A DNA stretch of 64,000 nt from Janthinobacterium sp. (GCA_025360045.1 JANYCY010000095.1:62001-126000), one strand, 5' to 3'. Shown: positions 27,242 to 36,839, counted from the stretch's first letter. Translations and numbers: made by a program. Notes: generated by a model not told the origin, from the letters alone.

Positions 27242-27597
27242 ACTTACTAAAACCTTTCATAAAAAATAACGAAAAAATATAATGGCCACGCTCTCTGCAC
27301 GGGGCTTTTAGAGTCCCCTTGAAACCGCGACTCGAGGAACAAGCGGGCGGGGTTTCTTTGATGCCTGTTTGAGCGAAGCGAGTTCCGCAGCCGCCGCTCG
27401 ATTGGACCGCAGCAGGGGCCATCGTGTTTTTGAGGTTGTGGCTTGGCTTCGTTTCTTGGCCACACTAGAAAGGAAGGCGCACCTAAATCAACGTGCCGAA
27501 GGCACTAAAAAGGTCTTTTTTATTTTGTGTAACAGACATGGGTGCAACCCGCCGTTTTCTCACATCTCTTACTCAGTTCTGGCGGGTTGCACCCGCC
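27242..27597. other. bioF-bioH gap with repeat and remnant-like sequence
   Basis: About 356 bases without a gene. The part at 27300-27480 contains G+C-rich stretches alternating with motifs such as TTTCTTGGCCACACTAGAAAGGAAG that look like a non-coding remnant. A motif GTGCCGAAGGCACTAAAAAGG at 27498-27518 recurs in similar form at 36688-36705. The right end is the palindromic repeat at 27540-27601. Confidence 0.6.
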
Positions 27598-27601
27598 CTA
27601 C
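27540..27601. repeat. REP-like palindromic repeat overlapping the bioF stop codon
   Basis: The ends GGGTGCAACCCGCC and GGCGGGTTGCACCC(GCCCTAC) are inverted copies. The GTAGGG end (minus strand) contains the TAG stop codon of bioF. Confidence 0.85.
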
Positions 27602-28743
27602 ATATCCATCAACGCTTTTAATTCACGAATCAAAGCGGCGATATCGTCATCGGAATGCGCTGCCGACAAGGTAATGCGTAAACGGGGAGTGGGGACGGTA
27701 GGTGGACGGATTGCGCCTACCCAGATGCCGCGCTCAAATAGCGCTTTGGCGATGCGGATGGTGGCGTCATTATCTGGCAGCAAGACCAGTTGAATCGCCG
27801 TATTGGAATCAAGCAAGTCACAACTATCTTTTAAACCCGCTATAAAAGCTGCGATATGCTCGGCCAAACGCTGCCGCCTCCAAGGTTCGGCCTCAATTAA
27901 ATCAAGACTAGCCTGCATGGCGCAGGATAAAAGTGGTGGCATGGCGGTGGTGTATACATAGCTGTGGGCGGTGTTGAGCAGCCAATCGCATAAGACTTGC
28001 TCGCCAGCGACAAAGGCTCCCGATACGCCAGCGGCCTTGCCTAAAGTGGCCATATAAATAATGCGCTTTGAGGCTAGGCCAAACTCAGCCAGCGTACCTC
28101 GCCCTTCGCCCAATACGCCAAAGCCGTGGGCATCGTCCAGAAATAGCCAAGCATCGTATTGCTCTGCCAGCGCCAGCAAGGCTTTAACCGGTGCGATATC
28201 GCCATCCATGCTAAACACGGCATCAGCCACAATCAGCTTACGTGGTGCGGTACTGGCCGCCAGTAATCGCTCCAGCGCCGCCATATCCTGATGCGGATAG
28301 CGTTTAAAGTCGGCCCGTGAAAGGGCCACGGCGTCATTCAAAGAGGCATGATTAAGCTTATCGGCAAATACCGCATCACCGCGTCCCATGAGCGCCGTAA
28401 TCACCGCCAAATTCGCCATATAACCGGTCGAAAAGCCCAGCGCTGCGGGCATGCCGACAAAGGCCGCCAAGCGATCTTCCAGAGCCTGATGTGGGCCAAA
28501 ATGCCCGGCCAATAAATGCGCAGCACCACTGCCCACCCCCCACTGCGCTGCACCCTGTTGTGCGGCGTTAACCAGCTCGGGATGATTGGCGAGGCCTAGG
28601 TAATCGTTACTGCAAAAGTTAATGATCTCTCGCCCTGCAATCACCACATGCGCGCCCTGCGGGCTGTCAATCTGGCGGCGGGAGCGCAGCAAGCCTGCTT
28701 CGGTACGCTCGGCAAGCTTGGCGGCAAATTGGGAAAAAGGCAT
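27598..28743 (-). CDS. bioF: 8-amino-7-oxononanoate synthase BioF
   Basis: This 381-residue PLP enzyme has FCSNDYLGLANHPELV, HASLNDAVALSRA, DAVFSMDGDIAPVKAL, LDDAHGFGVLGEGRG and the lysine in YMATLGKAAGVSGAF, all typical of the alpha-oxoamine synthase BioF. It condenses pimeloyl-ACP with alanine. The frame extends 12 codons upstream, but MPFSQFAAKL at 28743 fits the family length (384 in enteric bacteria) and has GGA six bases upstream. It ends on the repeat-derived TAG. Confidence 0.95.
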   Translation of the reverse strand: MPFSQFAAKLAERTEAGLLRSRRQIDSPQGAHVVIAGREIINFCSNDYLGLANHPELVNAAQQGAAQWGVGSGAAHLLAGHFGPHQALEDRLAAFVGMPAALGFSTGYMANLAVITALMGRGDAVFADKLNHASLNDAVALSRADFKRYPHQDMAALERLLAASTAPRKLIVADAVFSMDGDIAPVKALLALAEQYDAWLFLDDAHGFGVLGEGRGTLAEFGLASKRIIYMATLGKAAGVSGAFVAGEQVLCDWLLNTAHSYVYTTAMPPLLSCAMQASLDLIEAEPWRRQRLAEHIAAFIAGLKDSCDLLDSNTAIQLVLLPDNDATIRIAKALFERGIWVGAIRPPTVPTPRLRITLSAAHSDDDIAALIRELKALMDM

Positions 28744-28845
28744 GGGAGGTCCGGCAAAGGAAAAGAACAATTCTAACATTGCCGTAGCTGCAGAGACCGG
28801 CTCAGGCTAAGCCGCAGGGATAAATGTACTTAATTGGCGGCGGCG

Positions 28846-29334
28846 CTACTCGATACTTAAAAACTTCACCTGCCACGCAGATCGATCGTAATAAGGTTTG
28901 GTTTGCAGCTCTGGCTTGCTGTCGTAAGGGTAAACAATAAACAGCGGGCCTTTGGTGCGTGCAGGAATAGCTTGCCCATTCATTTTATGCGCCAAGATCA
29001 TATTAAATTTATTAACGTCATCAAAAGGAATATCAGTTTTGTAATCATTCAACGCCACGGCTTTAATTTGCTGGCCGTTGGCTTTGGCGGCCCGCAATAC
29101 ATCTCGCAATAAGGGGCCAGTAAATTTAATGGGCAGCGCATCCCAAGGAGTTTTAGTACTGAAAGTTTGCTGCGGAAGTTTTTCCAGCATCGCCAGATCA
29201 AATACCGCCGCATTGGCCGTATTTTTTTCACCCACTTTACCCGTAATAGTCAGAATAACCTTTGTTACTGGTGACTCCAGCGCGCAGGCAGGCAAGGCAA
29301 CAAGCAGCAAAATTAATAGCCTAAATCCCTTCAT
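28846..29334 (-). CDS. Small periplasmic sulfite-oxidase-fold-like protein, partner of HD-GYP gene
   Basis: This 162-residue protein has a signal peptide (MKGFRLLILLLVALPACA). It has a pattern reminiscent of the molybdopterin-binding domain of sulfite-oxidase-type enzymes (F-x-GPLLRDVL, AVALNDYKTDIP, KGPLFIVYPYD). The mature part has no cysteine, whereas catalytic members ligate molybdenum through one, so a redox enzyme seems unlikely. It shares TPW-x3-P-x2-F-x-GPLLRD, ALNDY and KGPLF-x2-YP with the protein at 51287-51763. It follows the HD-GYP gene by 47 bases with AAGGAAAGG before the ATG. A role as a ligand-binding or sensory accessory of that protein is inference. Confidence 0.72.
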   Translation of the reverse strand: MKGFRLLILLLVALPACALESPVTKVILTITGKVGEKNTANAAVFDLAMLEKLPQQTFSTKTPWDALPIKFTGPLLRDVLRAAKANGQQIKAVALNDYKTDIPFDDVNKFNMILAHKMNGQAIPARTKGPLFIVYPYDSKPELQTKPYYDRSAWQVKFLSIE

Positions 29335-29381
29335 GGGGTGCCTTTCCTTGTGTAAAGCATATGATCGGTCTGGTAGCGAGA

Positions 29382-32309
29382 TTAGCTTTGAAGCAGTGGC
29401 GTGGCCGCCAAAACATTACTGGCCGGGGCAGGCAAGAGTTTCTCGATTGCAGCGATATCTACGTTATCAATCTGATCTTGCTGCATGAATTTTTCTGCAA
29501 ACACCCGCCACAGATTACTGTGCAAAAAGTATCGGAATAGCTCTGCATCTATATGCTGATCTTTGGCCATAAATGCCATAATCCGCAGCGATTCGGTCAG
29601 TGTTTTGGGTGATTTATATGGGCGATCAGCGGCGGTTAGCGCTTCAAATACATCGGCCAGCGCCATCACCCTATCCACCGTGGTTAATTGATCGGCAGAT
29701 AAACGCCGTGGATAACCTTTGCCGTCCAGTTTTTCATGATGCGTTGCAGCGATATCCGGCACTCTAGCAAGCTGAGCGGGCCAAGGCAGGCTGCGCAGCA
29801 TAATCAGCGTTTGCACAATATGATCGTTGATTTTAAAGCGGTCTTCTTCCGTTAATGTGCCGCGCCGGATAGATAGGTTGTAGAGCTCGCCCATATTTTG
29901 CGCATGTTTTGGTAAATCCATATCAAAGCCATAATGATTGTTTGGATCGTTTTTTTCTACCGCTGGCTTGCGCGCTCCCCAAGGCACAATATGGTCGCCA
30001 CGGTCTGCCAGCAGTTGTTCGGCCACGGGCAGCCTTTCAGGAACATACTCACCCAGCCTGCGGTTTTCATCAGCAGATAGGCCAAGTTGTTTATCAAAAT
30101 AGCGCAGCCATGTTTGCCCGCTAATTTGCTGTAAACGCTCTATATCTGCATCGGCCATAAATTCGCCGCCCACATTGCAGCGGGCAACAAAAGCAAAATC
30201 GTCTTGTAAGGCTGCTTGGCGTTGTTTGAGCGTCACAAGCAGCGCGGCTTCATCACCACCAAAAGCCACCGCTCGCCAATGATCTAGCTCAGCGTCGCGC
30301 CACATCACTTCAAAACGCATACGTACTTCGTGAATTCGGTTGTAAATGGTTTCTAGCTTAGTGGCTTTATCAATAATGTGTTCTGGGCTAATCACCTTGC
30401 CGCAATCATGTAGCCATGCACCTAGGTGAAACTCATAGCGCTGATCTTCGCTCATTTTAAAGCTGGCATAAGGCCCGCTTTCTTCTTGGCCCATTTGATC
30501 GACCAGCATGCCAGCTAGCTCCGGCACGCGCTCGCAATGGCCGCCGGTATAGGGGCTTTTGGCATCAATGGCATCCGCCATCAGCCGGATAACGGCATCC
30601 AGTAGTTTTTTCTGCGCATCAATCAGCTGACGCGTTTCTATTGATACGGCCAACATGCCCGACAGCTTATGCACAAACTCCATAAACGAGCTATCGGAAT
30701 GCCTGATATCGTCCTGATACTGCAAAATAAGCAAGCCTTCTGGCTGCCCGCTGCGGCCACGCAGCTCAATCTGCATCTCGATCAGGCCGCTCGCCACTTT
30801 ATGAATCACCGGCGGGCCCTGCTGCCGGTCGATATACACAAAGCCCGTATCCGTATGGCCCAATAATGGGCCCACGGCCACAGCACGCTCCATTTTGGCA
30901 TGACTGTGATTCAGTAAATAAACGACTCCCGCCTGGCAGCGCGTTGCCTTCACCAGCTGCTTAAGGACATTGTCCAGCATGTGCTCCACCTTAGGCTCGG
31001 TGGCCATATCCTGACTAATCTGCAAAAAAGTCTGGATGGTTTGGCTCATATCACTGAGTACGCCCGATAAGTCATTCACCTCTTGCACCATGGTGTGCTT
31101 ACGCTGATTTAGGCTGAAATCAAAACAGCGCATGCGCTGCGCCTGTAATGTAAGCTGATCCATGCTCTTGCCGATTTTTGCCCCAGCTAACCAGCCCAAG
31201 GGCATCAGCAATAAAGACAGCAACACCACTGCTACAATCAGATGAAATAATTTGCCGCGTAGCTCGCCCAAGAGATCATTGCTGGGCAATGCCACCAGTA
31301 AGCGCATTCCTTCTGACTGCCACACCTCAAAAGGCAAAACCACCCCCAGCCACTCCTCACCATTGACTTCATAAGTGGCCACCTTGCCCTTCTCAGGGGC
31401 CAATACACTTAAGCGGCTGAGACTGGCAATACCCAAGCCATCTACATTGCTAAACTCAACCTTATCAGCGCCTTTAATTAGTACTTTGTTCATATCCGGA
31501 TAGGCCAATACCCATCCCTGCCCATTCACAAGAGCCAACTGGGTATTGGGCGATATTTTCAGGTCTTCAAGGCTACTTGCCAGATCATCGAGCACCATAT
31601 CAATGCCAAAAATAGCTTTACCATTTTGGCTACTTTGGCTTAGCGTGACGCCAATTTGCTGGCTAGAAAAGAAAATATACGGCTCAGATAGTACCGAAGC
31701 GGAGGTGCGTCCAGAGGCCTGATACCAAGGCCGAGTGCGGGGATCATAGCGATATTCCGGCACGCTTCTGCGTTCTAATAAGTCATAACTCGCGTCAAAA
31801 AATAGGTACTCACTTTTTAACTGCCAGTCAGGCAAAACCTGCACTGACTGCAACAAAAAATTAGCCATAGGCGGTGCATTAAATTTAGTACGAATATCTG
31901 CGCGATCTAAGGGGCGCACCAACATAAAGGAGCCATCGCTATAGCCCACATAGACGGAAGAAAATAACTCATTCGTGCTCAGCACTTCGGCCAAGGTAGT
32001 CAGCCGCTGCAAACGCTCTTCCAACGTGGAGGCGTTGGCGATAGGATCATCTACCAACATGCGCAGCGTAGCCTGAGCGGGCTCTAACATACGCCGTGAT
32101 TTTTCAGTAATCAGCTGGCCCGCATCTCTTGCTGTTCTAGATGCCGTATCCAGCAGGGTTGTGCGCGCGCCGCTCCAGCCTATGCCGATCACCGCGATGG
32201 CCACCGCCAACATGCACAGCACCACCACCGTAGCGATGGAAAGCTTCATTGACCAACCAATAGCCTGTTTATGCTGGGTGGCAGCAAACGCAAACCCCTC
32301 ACTCATCAT
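29382..32309 (-). CDS. Transmembrane dCache/HD-GYP c-di-GMP phosphodiesterase-like protein
   Basis: This 975-residue protein has one helix near 22-45, a large periplasmic dCache-like sensor (about 50-350, with DPRTRPWY at about 189-196) and a second helix (about 355-377). A GAF-like region (about 430-560) and an HD-GYP domain follow. The metal-site motifs are intact: HD within HLGAWLHDCGK (634-635) and HHEKLDGKGYP (857-867). About 220 residues lie between them, much more than in standard HD-GYP domains. Expected activity is hydrolysis of c-di-GMP. The frame opens at a GTG 75 bases earlier, but GGAGG five bases before the ATG at 32309 decides the start. It is co-oriented with the sulfite-oxidase-fold-like gene downstream. 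Confidence 0.9.
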   Translation of the reverse strand: MMSEGFAFAATQHKQAIGWSMKLSIATVVVLCMLAVAIAVIGIGWSGARTTLLDTASRTARDAGQLITEKSRRMLEPAQATLRMLVDDPIANASTLEERLQRLTTLAEVLSTNELFSSVYVGYSDGSFMLVRPLDRADIRTKFNAPPMANFLLQSVQVLPDWQLKSEYLFFDASYDLLERRSVPEYRYDPRTRPWYQASGRTSASVLSEPYIFFSSQQIGVTLSQSSQNGKAIFGIDMVLDDLASSLEDLKISPNTQLALVNGQGWVLAYPDMNKVLIKGADKVEFSNVDGLGIASLSRLSVLAPEKGKVATYEVNGEEWLGVVLPFEVWQSEGMRLLVALPSNDLLGELRGKLFHLIVAVVLLSLLLMPLGWLAGAKIGKSMDQLTLQAQRMRCFDFSLNQRKHTMVQEVNDLSGVLSDMSQTIQTFLQISQDMATEPKVEHMLDNVLKQLVKATRCQAGVVYLLNHSHAKMERAVAVGPLLGHTDTGFVYIDRQQGPPVIHKVASGLIEMQIELRGRSGQPEGLLILQYQDDIRHSDSSFMEFVHKLSGMLAVSIETRQLIDAQKKLLDAVIRLMADAIDAKSPYTGGHCERVPELAGMLVDQMGQEESGPYASFKMSEDQRYEFHLGAWLHDCGKVISPEHIIDKATKLETIYNRIHEVRMRFEVMWRDAELDHWRAVAFGGDEAALLVTLKQRQAALQDDFAFVARCNVGGEFMADADIERLQQISGQTWLRYFDKQLGLSADENRRLGEYVPERLPVAEQLLADRGDHIVPWGARKPAVEKNDPNNHYGFDMDLPKHAQNMGELYNLSIRRGTLTEEDRFKINDHIVQTLIMLRSLPWPAQLARVPDIAATHHEKLDGKGYPRRLSADQLTTVDRVMALADVFEALTAADRPYKSPKTLTESLRIMAFMAKDQHIDAELFRYFLHSNLWRVFAEKFMQQDQIDNVDIAAIEKLLPAPASNVLAATPLLQS

Positions 32310-32587
32310 GAGTCCCTCCCCAGAATCAATGGTGGCAAAAAACATCGTAAGGCCAGTCAGCAGCATCAGGCCGAAAAAAACCACTATTTAGTTAAAAATA
32401 ATGGTTTTTAGCTGGAGTGGCTGCAGGCTTAATCGCTAAATATCAAACAAAAAGAAAGATAAAAGAAAGTTTAAATATAATTTATACCTATCAACCCTAG
32501 CTTGTAACTTACCAAATAAAAAGAATAAAACAGTATTTAATGTAATCTTAATTTAGCAGCAGCCCTCACTTACCAGTAAAAATGGCC

Positions 32588-34075
32588 TTAACGGTTGCGC
32601 AATTTAAAGAAATTGTAGTGCTGATAAGGCTCGCTCACGAGGTAGATGGCTGCCGATTGGGGGGGGATATTCAGCAGCACGCTGCCCGCGAGCACTCGGC
32701 AGGCGGGTGCTACGCCAAACGCATCGTGCAGCGGCACACCGTCATACCAATGCGAGTAAGGAAGGAGCAGCTTGGTAGTCAGCGGCTGGCTAGATAAATT
32801 GACAATCACTAAGGCGGCCTCGCCGGGAATATCGGTGTAGCGTAAAAAGATCAGCGCATTAGCCGCTAAGCGATCCCCCAGCACCAATACATCACCATAT
32901 TGCAGCGCAGCATTACTTTGGCGGATACGGATTAAATTTTGTATAAACTGCCGCTGCTGATGGTTCCAATCGGCCTGATTCCAGCGCATGGGCCGGCGGC
33001 AATCCGGATCTGCCCCGCCTTCCATGCCGATTTCTTCGCCGTAATAAATCAGCGGGATGCCGGGTAAGGTGAACTGCATAATCATTGCGAGCTGGGCTTT
33101 TTCTACACTGCCCACGGTAGTCAGCAGCCTTGGCGTATCGTGGCTGGAAAGCATATTCCACGAGCAAAGCAGGCCACTTAAGCCGTAAGCTGCTCTGGCG
33201 TCTTTAAGCGCATAATTCATTTGCAGCGCGTCAATTTCCCCCGCCAGCCAAGCCAGCGTGGCGGTGCGATACCAGTAATTCATCATGCCTTTAAAGCCAC
33301 CGCCCGCCTCAAACCAACTGCCTGAAAAGCCATTCAGCTCGCCAAGTAGGCCAGCCTTAGGGAAACGCTGGGCAATGATAGTCGCCATTTCCTGCGCCAC
33401 CTCTATCCCCACATCCTGCGCCACATCAAAACGCCAATTGTCGATTCCCTTGGCCAGCCAGTGCTGTACCAAGCTATCGGGCTGGCGATATAAAATATCG
33501 CGCACAGCGGGGTTACTTAAATTCAGTTCCGGCATCAAGCCATAATCTTGCCAGCACAGATAAGCGCCATCGTCTGCAAAGCTAAACCAATCACGCTTGC
33601 TCGCATCCCCCGCTTTGGCCGCCAAAAACCACGGATGGCTGTCGGATACATGATTAAGCACCGCATCTAGCGTCAGGCTCATACCTTTAGTATGTAATGC
33701 AGTAATCAGCCGCAGCAAGGCTGGCTCGCCACCAAACATAGGGTCAATCGCAAAGAAATCCACCGCATCATATTTATGATTACTAGGGGCGGTAAACACC
33801 GGCGTTAAATACACCCCAGTGACGCCTAGCTCGGCGAGGTAATCCAGCCGCTCCGCAATACCATCCAGATCGCCCCCAAAAAACTGCATCCCCCAAGGCT
33901 GATCCAGCGTTGTATCGTCCCAGCCCCGCTTGACCACTTCTGGATGGGCATACGCCGCTTGCGCCAACTTTGTAGCGCTGGAAAGCCCGCCACCAATGGC
34001 AAAACGCTCAGGGAAAATCTGATACATAATCTGACTCGCCATTTGCTTAGTGGCGGCATCTAGGGTGTTTTTCAT
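32588..34075 (-). CDS. Cytoplasmic alpha-amylase family (GH13) enzyme, maltogenic amylase/neopullulanase-like
   Basis: This 495-residue enzyme has the four GH13 regions: DAVLNHVS, DNWRFDVAQDV (nucleophile Asp), GELNG (acid/base Glu) and SSHDTPR. MPELNLSNP matches the fifth region found in neopullulanase/cyclomaltodextrinase types. The opening YQIFPERFAIG is typical of that subgroup. There is no signal peptide, so it would act on imported or storage oligosaccharides. The start at 34075 (MKNTLDAATKQM) is chosen over one 13 codons earlier; neither has a strong ribosome-binding site. No transporter is near. Confidence 0.88.
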   Translation of the reverse strand: MKNTLDAATKQMASQIMYQIFPERFAIGGGLSSATKLAQAAYAHPEVVKRGWDDTTLDQPWGMQFFGGDLDGIAERLDYLAELGVTGVYLTPVFTAPSNHKYDAVDFFAIDPMFGGEPALLRLITALHTKGMSLTLDAVLNHVSDSHPWFLAAKAGDASKRDWFSFADDGAYLCWQDYGLMPELNLSNPAVRDILYRQPDSLVQHWLAKGIDNWRFDVAQDVGIEVAQEMATIIAQRFPKAGLLGELNGFSGSWFEAGGGFKGMMNYWYRTATLAWLAGEIDALQMNYALKDARAAYGLSGLLCSWNMLSSHDTPRLLTTVGSVEKAQLAMIMQFTLPGIPLIYYGEEIGMEGGADPDCRRPMRWNQADWNHQQRQFIQNLIRIRQSNAALQYGDVLVLGDRLAANALIFLRYTDIPGEAALVIVNLSSQPLTTKLLLPYSHWYDGVPLHDAFGVAPACRVLAGSVLLNIPPQSAAIYLVSEPYQHYNFFKLRNR

Positions 34076-34426
34076 GATGGGCTCGAGTAAGAAAAAGACA
34101 ATAAATCCCAGCAATCAGCTGACGTGGGCAGGATGGCTTGATTATTGAATAAAAAACTCGAGATTGCCCTGTTAAATACGGACGGATGAAGGAGCAACCC
34201 CCATTGATTAGGCCGAGCGATTTGTCTAGCCCATGAGCGGCAAATACCCTGCCCTGCAAGCAGAGTTACAAGGATTAAATCATCGTAGGGCAGGTAAAAC
34301 CCGCCGAGCTTTGCGTTGAAATACGCAAAACGGCGGGTTTCACCTACCCTACAAATGCAAAAACCGAATGTAGTTCTTAAGAAATTCATCGACACAAAGA
34401 AGCTAGTATTTCAGTCCCCTTCTTAA
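34076..34426. other. Gap between amylase and peptidase genes, mostly repeat
   Basis: About 350 bases without a gene. It holds the palindromic repeat at 34285-34352; the remainder shows nothing recognisable apart from the presumed amylase promoter. Confidence 0.6.
34285..34352. repeat. REP-like palindromic repeat
   Basis: GTAGGGCAGGTAAAACCCGCC at the left pairs with GGCGGGTTTCACCTACCCTAC at the right; an inner inverted pair (TTTGCGT/ACGCAAA) extends the stem. Same family as the other GTAGGG...CCCTAC elements here. Confidence 0.9.
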
Positions 34427-36430
34427 CTACGGCTTCAAATTTTTATCTAAAAACGTTTCCACCTTGCCCCAGAAATCGATTTGATTGGCTTCTTGCACCC
34501 AGCCATGGCCTTCATCAGCGTAAAAAATCCATTCCACGTTTGGATTATGCGCAGTCACTGCTTTGCGCAGCATGGTTCCATGATCGATGGGAACACGGCG
34601 ATCTTCACCTCCGTAAGCAAGCAACAGAGGTTGAGTCAGTTTTTTGGCTTGTTTAAGCGGCGAGGTTTGCTCTAACTGCACGGCATCTTTTACAGGGTCC
34701 CCCACTAAGGTGGGCATGCCGTAGGTTTTCCATACTTCACTGCTATCACTCCAATTAATGGAGTACATCAAATTAATATCGCTCACGCCCACCCAATTTA
34801 CGCCGCAACGATAGAGCTCTGGATAGCGAATCAGCCCCATTAAAGTCGCATAACCGCCATAACTGGCCCCCGCGATACAAACGCGTTTGCCATCGGCATA
34901 GCCTTGTTTAATCGCCCACAGCGTGGCGTCTGCAATATCGTCCTGCATTTTCAGGCCCCATTGCTTCCAACCCGCTTCAAAGTGTTTATGACCAAAGCCC
35001 ATGCTGCCACGGAATTCAGGCTCGATCACCACATAGCCGCGCGAGGCTAAAAACTGCGACTGAGCATGCCAGCCCCACTCGCTTCCCCGCACATAAGGGC
35101 CGCCATGCACCAGCACCACCATTGGAGCGGGGCCGGTTTGCGCGGCTGGCCGAGTCATTTGCACAGGGATATCTAAGCCATCTCTTGCGGCAAAATGGAG
35201 CAAATCTTGCGTGGCCATTTGTTGCGGCTCTATCCATTTTCTGGAAGATGCGAGAAAGGTAAATTCCTTGCGCTGCGGATTAAACAGACGATAAGCCACG
35301 GGTTGTTGATCAGAATAAGAGCTGACCAAGAGCTGCTGAGGATCTTTACAAGCACCGCAGCTAATGGTGTTTACCGTGGCGGGCAGCAATTTATCCACCT
35401 GACTTTGCCAATCTTTTAGCCGCTCATCAAACCAATGCGTGCCTCTGGCATCGCTTAAATAGCCCACGCCCAGCAAATTTTGGCGCTGTGCATCAAGGAT
35501 TAAAGCACCGCTAAAATCGTAGCCCTTGAGCGATAAAATAGGCTCGGGCTTGAGTGGTTTTTGATTCAAATCTAGGCTGACCAATGAGGTCGTATCCATC
35601 TTGCCTTCCGTACGGGCCTTGGCATAAAGCAAATTATTGCTGCTTAAAAACAGCGGCTCAAAGCTCAAACCCTTATTGCCAAATAACGCCCCCTCTTGCA
35701 ATAGCAGCCATGCATCTTCAGGCTTAGGCTTCCAATACAAAGCCGCCTTGCCCTTATCTATTGTTTCTACCACGCGAGGATTGCCCTTGGCATCGATCAC
35801 CCAATCCCTTGCGCCATGCGGTGCACCTTGAGTCAGCAGCTTAGTCTGACTGGTCTGCGTGTCTAAGCGCAGTAAGCTGAGCGATTTAAATTCATAGGTA
35901 TTGTCTAAAACATAGCGGGCGACGATAACGTCATTCGAGCCATCATTTAAAGTGGCAAAAAAAGTATGGTAGGCAGACAATTCCCGATCGATCACCGCCT
36001 GCTCAGAGACCATAGACCAGCTGCGTTTAATCAGCCGCCGCATCGCTCCCTTGCCCTCGCGGTTCACCGCATACAAGCCCGCACCACGATGTGTGGCGTA
36101 AGGCGATTGCCCATCGTCCGCACTAAACACCAAGCGATCTTCATTCACCCAGTGCACATCAGTAATATCTGCGTCAGCAAAGCCAGCAATCGTATGTGAT
36201 TTAGTTAAATCATTCACATCAAGTATCGCCAGCTTTAAGTGCTTAGCTGCTCCATTAGAAATCAGCGCCGCAATATACTGGCCCGATGGTGACACAACCG
36301 GATTGATCATCTCTGGCTTACGAAAGAAATCGGCAATGGCAATCTGGGTATTGGGCACAGAGGCCGTGCTGCTGATGCAGATACCCAGCCATAAAGCCAT
36401 ACAGCAAAATTTTTTTGATAATAGCAACAA
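34427..36430 (-). CDS. Secreted prolyl oligopeptidase-family (S9) serine peptidase
   Basis: This protein of about 667 residues has an N-terminal signal-like segment ending SSTASV, a beta-propeller-like region (about 30-390) and a C-terminal alpha/beta hydrolase domain. That domain carries VLVHGGPYVRG, the nucleophile GASYGGYATL, an acidic residue in YGGEDRRVP and the His in DEGHGW. This is the S9 dipeptidyl/acylaminoacyl-peptidase pattern, acting on short peptides, probably in the periplasm. The start is uncertain: the frame opens at a TTG at 36484, an internal ATG lies at 36400, and AAGGA seven bases before the TTG at 36430 makes that a good candidate. Confidence 0.88.
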   Translation of the reverse strand: MLLLSKKFCCMALWLGICISSTASVPNTQIAIADFFRKPEMINPVVSPSGQYIAALISNGAAKHLKLAILDVNDLTKSHTIAGFADADITDVHWVNEDRLVFSADDGQSPYATHRGAGLYAVNREGKGAMRRLIKRSWSMVSEQAVIDRELSAYHTFFATLNDGSNDVIVARYVLDNTYEFKSLSLLRLDTQTSQTKLLTQGAPHGARDWVIDAKGNPRVVETIDKGKAALYWKPKPEDAWLLLQEGALFGNKGLSFEPLFLSSNNLLYAKARTEGKMDTTSLVSLDLNQKPLKPEPILSLKGYDFSGALILDAQRQNLLGVGYLSDARGTHWFDERLKDWQSQVDKLLPATVNTISCGACKDPQQLLVSSYSDQQPVAYRLFNPQRKEFTFLASSRKWIEPQQMATQDLLHFAARDGLDIPVQMTRPAAQTGPAPMVVLVHGGPYVRGSEWGWHAQSQFLASRGYVVIEPEFRGSMGFGHKHFEAGWKQWGLKMQDDIADATLWAIKQGYADGKRVCIAGASYGGYATLMGLIRYPELYRCGVNWVGVSDINLMYSINWSDSSEVWKTYGMPTLVGDPVKDAVQLEQTSPLKQAKKLTQPLLLAYGGEDRRVPIDHGTMLRKAVTAHNPNVEWIFYADEGHGWVQEANQIDFWGKVETFLDKNLKP

Positions 36431-36565
36431 GATCACATCCTTCAATGAAAATGGGTTTTTTTTGCTGACGTTAGCACCACACAAGTCTCGTGTAAAATTA
36501 AAATAAAATTACGTAAGTTCCATCGACTATTCCCCAGTACTATCAACTTAAGCGAAATGTTTTTC

Positions 36566-36589
36566 TTAGGTCGGGCTGACCCGCCCTAA
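36566..36589. repeat. Short REP-like palindrome
   Basis: TTAGGTCGGGCTGACCCGCCCTAA has inverted arms TTAGG.CGGG and CCCG.CCTAA. It is a minimal member of the repeat family. Confidence 0.65.
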
Positions 36590-36769
36590 AATGTTTGCAT
36601 CCTTGTAATTAGGCAATACGGCTGCGGCACAGCTATCGAGTCAACCTAATCAAGAAAAAGTTAAACAATTAGGCACTCAGGCCAATGCGCCGAAGGCACT
36701 ACAAAAAAACCTTTTTGGCTTTAGCTATCCCCCTTACCCAACATTACAAATCACTTATCACAAATAAAT

Positions 36770-36788
36770 AATAATGATTCTTGTTATC
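36770..36788. promoter_or_regulatory. Fur-like box at the ECF sigma gene
   Basis: AATAATGATTCTTGTTATC matches the 19-base Fur consensus at 14 positions. It overlaps the earliest possible ATG (36774) of the sigma frame, which argues that translation really begins further downstream. Confidence 0.7.
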
Positions 36789-36839
36789 TTTTTATTCAAA
36801 CGGTATGATTCGCCGTTTTTCTGCCTTGGGTTGTGTTCG

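Larger units (their letters stand above)
36431..36839. other. Divergent region upstream of the ECF sigma gene
   Basis: About 400 bases between the peptidase and sigma factor genes. It contains a short palindromic repeat (36566-36589), the motif GCGCCGAAGGCACTACAAAAA (36686-36706) related to one at 27498, and a Fur-like box (36770-36788). No gene is seen. Confidence 0.6.

Noticed and set aside
27369-27793. Plus-strand frames in the bioF-bioH gap
   Set aside because: They run through the palindromic repeat and into the antisense of bioF; composition is that of repeat DNA.
28846-29334. Active molybdopterin oxidoreductase
   Set aside because: The mature protein has no cysteine to bind molybdenum and is much shorter than catalytic members.
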